From positions 43,709-107,708 of the forward strand of contig CAZUJF010000017.1 in the NCBI GenBank assembly GCA_964619955.1: a stretch of 64,000 bases of DNA, given 5' to 3'. Each line of letters opens with the position of its first letter. Positions within the stretch are counted from its first letter, which is position 1. Both the position numbers and the translations under genes were made by a program. The DNA comes from JACQFK01 sp964619955 (GTDB taxonomy: Bacteria > Planctomycetota > MHYJ01 > JACPRB01). This document shows positions 62,897-64,000 of this stretch, one piece after another. A model generated the notes under the pieces. That model had not been told where the DNA came from, searched no databases, and saw nothing but the letters and a program-made list of their open reading frames with translations.

Positions 62897-62980
62897 TGGT
62901 GCAGCCGAGAGGACTCGAACCTCCATGGGTTTCCCCATCCGCCCCTCAAACGGACGCGTCTGCCATTTCGCCACGGCTGC
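62897..62980 (-). tRNA. tRNA-Leu(GAG)
   Basis: Class II tRNA of 84 bases. Acceptor GCAGCCG/CGGCTGC, anticodon loop TTGAGGG, T loop TTCGAGT, encoded CCA. Confidence 0.9.
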
Positions 62981-62987
62981 GAATGTT

Positions 62988-63062
62988 TGGTGCCCTGTGC
63001 AGGTGACGATCCTGCGACCTCCGAGGTGTAAGCTCGGCGCTCTGCCGTTGAGCTAACAGGGC
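62988..63062 (-). tRNA. tRNA-Val(TAC)
   Basis: Acceptor GCCCTGT/ACAGGGC, anticodon arm CCGAG-CTTACAC-CTCGG, encoded CCA. T loop ATCGTCA is far from consensus although its stem GCAGG/CCTGC is intact. Confidence 0.85.
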
Positions 63063-63063
63063 T

Positions 63064-63150
63064 TGGTGCGGCCGGGAGGAGTCGAACCTCCACGGGTTTA
63101 ACCCCACCGGCTTCTGAGACCGGCGCGTCTGCCAGTTCCGCCACGGCCGC
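63064..63150 (-). tRNA. tRNA-Leu(CAG)
   Basis: Class II tRNA. Acceptor GCGGCCG/CGGCCGC, anticodon loop CTCAGAA, T loop TTCGACT, encoded CCA. Confidence 0.92.
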
Positions 63151-63160
63151 ATGAATTCTT

Positions 63161-63246
63161 TGGTGGGCCTGGGAGGAGTTGCACCTCCACCCCATTTCGG
63201 GACCAGATCCTGAATCTGGCGCGTCTGCCCATTCCGCCACGGGGCG
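63161..63246 (-). tRNA. Degenerate tRNA-Leu(CAG)-like gene
   Basis: Class II layout with anticodon arm CCAGA-TTCAGGA-TCTGG, a Leu-type D arm and encoded CCA. The 5' acceptor strand (CGCCCCG) does not pair with the 3' strand (CAGGCCC), and the T loop is TGCAACT. It is either a decayed copy or a chimera; the 5' limit is uncertain by a base or two. Confidence 0.6.
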
Positions 63247-63254
63247 ATGAAGTC

Positions 63255-63328
63255 TGGTGGGAGCGGAGGGAGTCGAACCCTCATCCCCTGTTTAAGAAAC
63301 AGGTCTTCTGCCGTTGAACTACGCTCCC
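63255..63328 (-). tRNA. tRNA-Lys(CTT)
   Basis: Acceptor GGGAGCG/CGCTCCC, anticodon arm CCTGT-TTCTTAA-ACAGG, T loop TTCGACT, encoded CCA. Confidence 0.93.
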
Positions 63329-63339
63329 GAAATGTCCGC

Positions 63340-63415
63340 TGGTACCCCCGTCCGGAATTGCACCGGCTTCCTCCGCTTAAAAGGCGGATGCTGATCTCCT
63401 ACAGCGTCCGGGGGT
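63340..63415 (-). tRNA. tRNA-Lys(TTT)
   Basis: Acceptor ACCCCCG/CGGGGGT, anticodon arm TCCGC-CTTTTAA-GCGGA, encoded CCA. T loop TGCAATT, non-canonical. Confidence 0.88.
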
Positions 63416-63416
63416 G

Positions 63417-63490
63417 TGGCAGCCCGCGCCGGACTCGCACCGGCATCGTCGGTGTGAAAAACCGACATCCTGCTCTTAGACGAGCGGGCC
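63417..63490 (-). tRNA. tRNA-Glu(TTC)
   Basis: Acceptor GGCCCGC/GCGGGCT, anticodon arm TCGGT-TTTTCAC-ACCGA, encoded CCA. T loop TGCGAGT; D loop without GG. Confidence 0.88.
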
Positions 63491-63495
63491 AGGAT

Positions 63496-63569
63496 TGGCA
63501 GCCCCGATGGGAGTCGAACCCACCTTTCCGCCTTGAGAGGGCGGCGTCCTTCCGATAGACGACGAGGCC
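63496..63569 (-). tRNA. tRNA-Glu(CTC)
   Basis: Acceptor GGCCTCG/CGGGGCT, anticodon arm CCGCC-CTCTCAA-GGCGG, T loop TTCGACT, encoded CCA. Confidence 0.9.
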
Positions 63570-63570
63570 G

Positions 63571-63645
63571 TGGAACCCCCGCTCGGAATCGCACCGAGTC
63601 TTGCGAGGTAGAAGCTCGCCGGGCGATCTATTACCCTACGGGGGC
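63571..63645 (-). tRNA. tRNA-Arg(TCT)
   Basis: Acceptor GCCCCCG/CGGGGGT, anticodon arm GCGAG-CTTCTAC-CTCGC, encoded CCA. T loop TGCGATT; D loop without GG. Confidence 0.87.
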
Positions 63646-63653
63646 TTGAAGTC

Positions 63654-63731
63654 TGGCTCCAGGGGCTGGAATCGAACCAGCGACCTCTCGCTTAACAGGC
63701 GAGCGCCTCTACCAACAGAAGCTACCCTGGA
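63654..63731 (-). tRNA. tRNA-Asn(GTT)
   Basis: Acceptor TCCAGGG/CCCTGGA, anticodon arm CTCGC-CTGTTAA-GCGAG, T loop TTCGATT, encoded CCA. Confidence 0.92.
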
Positions 63732-63732
63732 A

Positions 63733-63808
63733 TGGAGCCGGGGACGGGCTCTGCCCCCGCCACCTCCGACTTACGAAGTCGGCGCTCTGCTCAATGAGCT
63801 ACCCCGGC
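63733..63808 (-). tRNA. tRNA-Thr(CGT)
   Basis: Acceptor GCCGGGG/CCCCGGC, anticodon arm CCGAC-TTCGTAA-GTCGG, encoded CCA. The T loop GGCAGAG is highly unusual. Confidence 0.85.
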
Positions 63809-63815
63809 AATGATT

Positions 63816-63890
63816 TGGAGCACCCTCCGGGTGTCGAGCCCGGTCATGACGAGGTTGCAGCTCGTCGCGTTCCCGTTTCGCCAAGGGTGC
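63816..63890 (-). tRNA. tRNA-Cys(GCA)
   Basis: Acceptor GCACCCT/AGGGTGC, anticodon arm ACGAG-CTGCAAC-CTCGT, discriminator U as usual for Cys, encoded CCA. T loop CTCGACA departs from consensus. Confidence 0.88.
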
Positions 63891-63900
63891 GCAGCGGCGA

Positions 63901-64000
63901 TGGCGGAGGAGGTGGGACTCGAACCCACAAGCCGTGTCAGGGCGCCCCTTTAGAGTCCCCACCTCGGGGATCAGCAAACCCCTCGCCTTCAGGCGACTGG
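63901..64000 (-). tRNA. Class II tRNA cut by the right edge, probably Ser(GCT)
   Basis: The 3' part is clear: T arm GTGGG-TTCGAGT-CCCAC, CTCCTCC acceptor strand, discriminator G and CCA. Upstream are GGGG-TTTGCTGAT-CCCC, which reads as a GCT anticodon, and a long variable region of about 35 bases. The 5' end lies beyond the window. Anticodon assignment is tentative; it does not look like tRNA-Sec. Confidence 0.6.

Noticed and set aside
63901..64000. tRNA-Sec
   Set aside because: The long variable region drew attention, but no TCA anticodon loop can be formed; GCT in the loop suggests Ser.

Overview
The window is a GC-rich bacterial chromosome segment; almost every third codon position is G or C. 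It most resembles a Planctomycetota-type genome. Supporting signs are a Hanks-type Ser/Thr kinase with a long C-terminal region, a remnant resembling the C-terminus of a DUF1501 protein, and many secreted proteins with very short leaders that end in AQ or PQ. This taxonomic placement is inference. Two genes in the middle carry an in-frame UGA at the place where a redox Cys would sit, each followed by a hairpin that fits the bacterial SECIS rules, so the organism probably uses selenocysteine.

Layout. 1-5 kb: glutamate synthase (gltB 3' part, gltD) and two secreted proteins (to 6.9 kb). 6.9-13.2 kb: a minus-strand kinase, a lipoprotein and a DUF4143-type ATPase, then a plus-strand site-2-protease-like membrane peptidase. 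13.4-30.6 kb: a nitrogen assimilation island. It has a NifA-like sigma-54 activator, an overlapping operon for nitrite and nitrate reduction (nirB, nirD, membrane subunit, molybdenum nitrate reductase, ferredoxin, Rieske protein, small membrane protein), an IS701-transposase-like protein with lost catalytic residues, amt1-glnK1, and amt2-glnK2-glnD. I find four good -24/-12 promoters here: upstream of nirB, the transposase-like gene, amt1 and amt2. 30.6-35 kb: housekeeping genes (greA, queF, a GntR-type regulator, CCA-adding enzyme, citramalate synthase). 35-44.5 kb: mostly uncharacterised genes, including both selenoprotein candidates, a structured small RNA candidate, a coiled-coil/actin-like fusion, an M14-like carboxypeptidase and an HNH nuclease. 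44.6-54 kb: a flagellar operon (fliO, fliP, fliQ, fliR, flhB, flhA, flhF, flhG, fliA) behind a sigma-70 type promoter. 54-57.3 kb: surE, bioF, bioA. 57.5-62.1 kb: a small secreted protein and two tandem paralogous secreted proteins with pseudopilin-G-like modules. 62.4-64 kb: an array of 19 closely packed minus-strand tRNA genes, all with encoded CCA; about half have a non-canonical T loop.

How it fits together. The 13-30 kb genes make a coherent nitrogen circuit. The activator would switch on nitrate and nitrite reduction and ammonium uptake from sigma-54 promoters; the two PII proteins and GlnD sense nitrogen status and gate the Amt channels; GltBD (1-4 kb) assimilates the ammonium. A long perfect palindrome follows glnK1, and a second member of the same palindrome family sits at 36.1 kb. 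The two glnK genes share a 252-base identical block, which looks like recent gene conversion. Homology statements come from recognising family motifs by eye; no database search was run.
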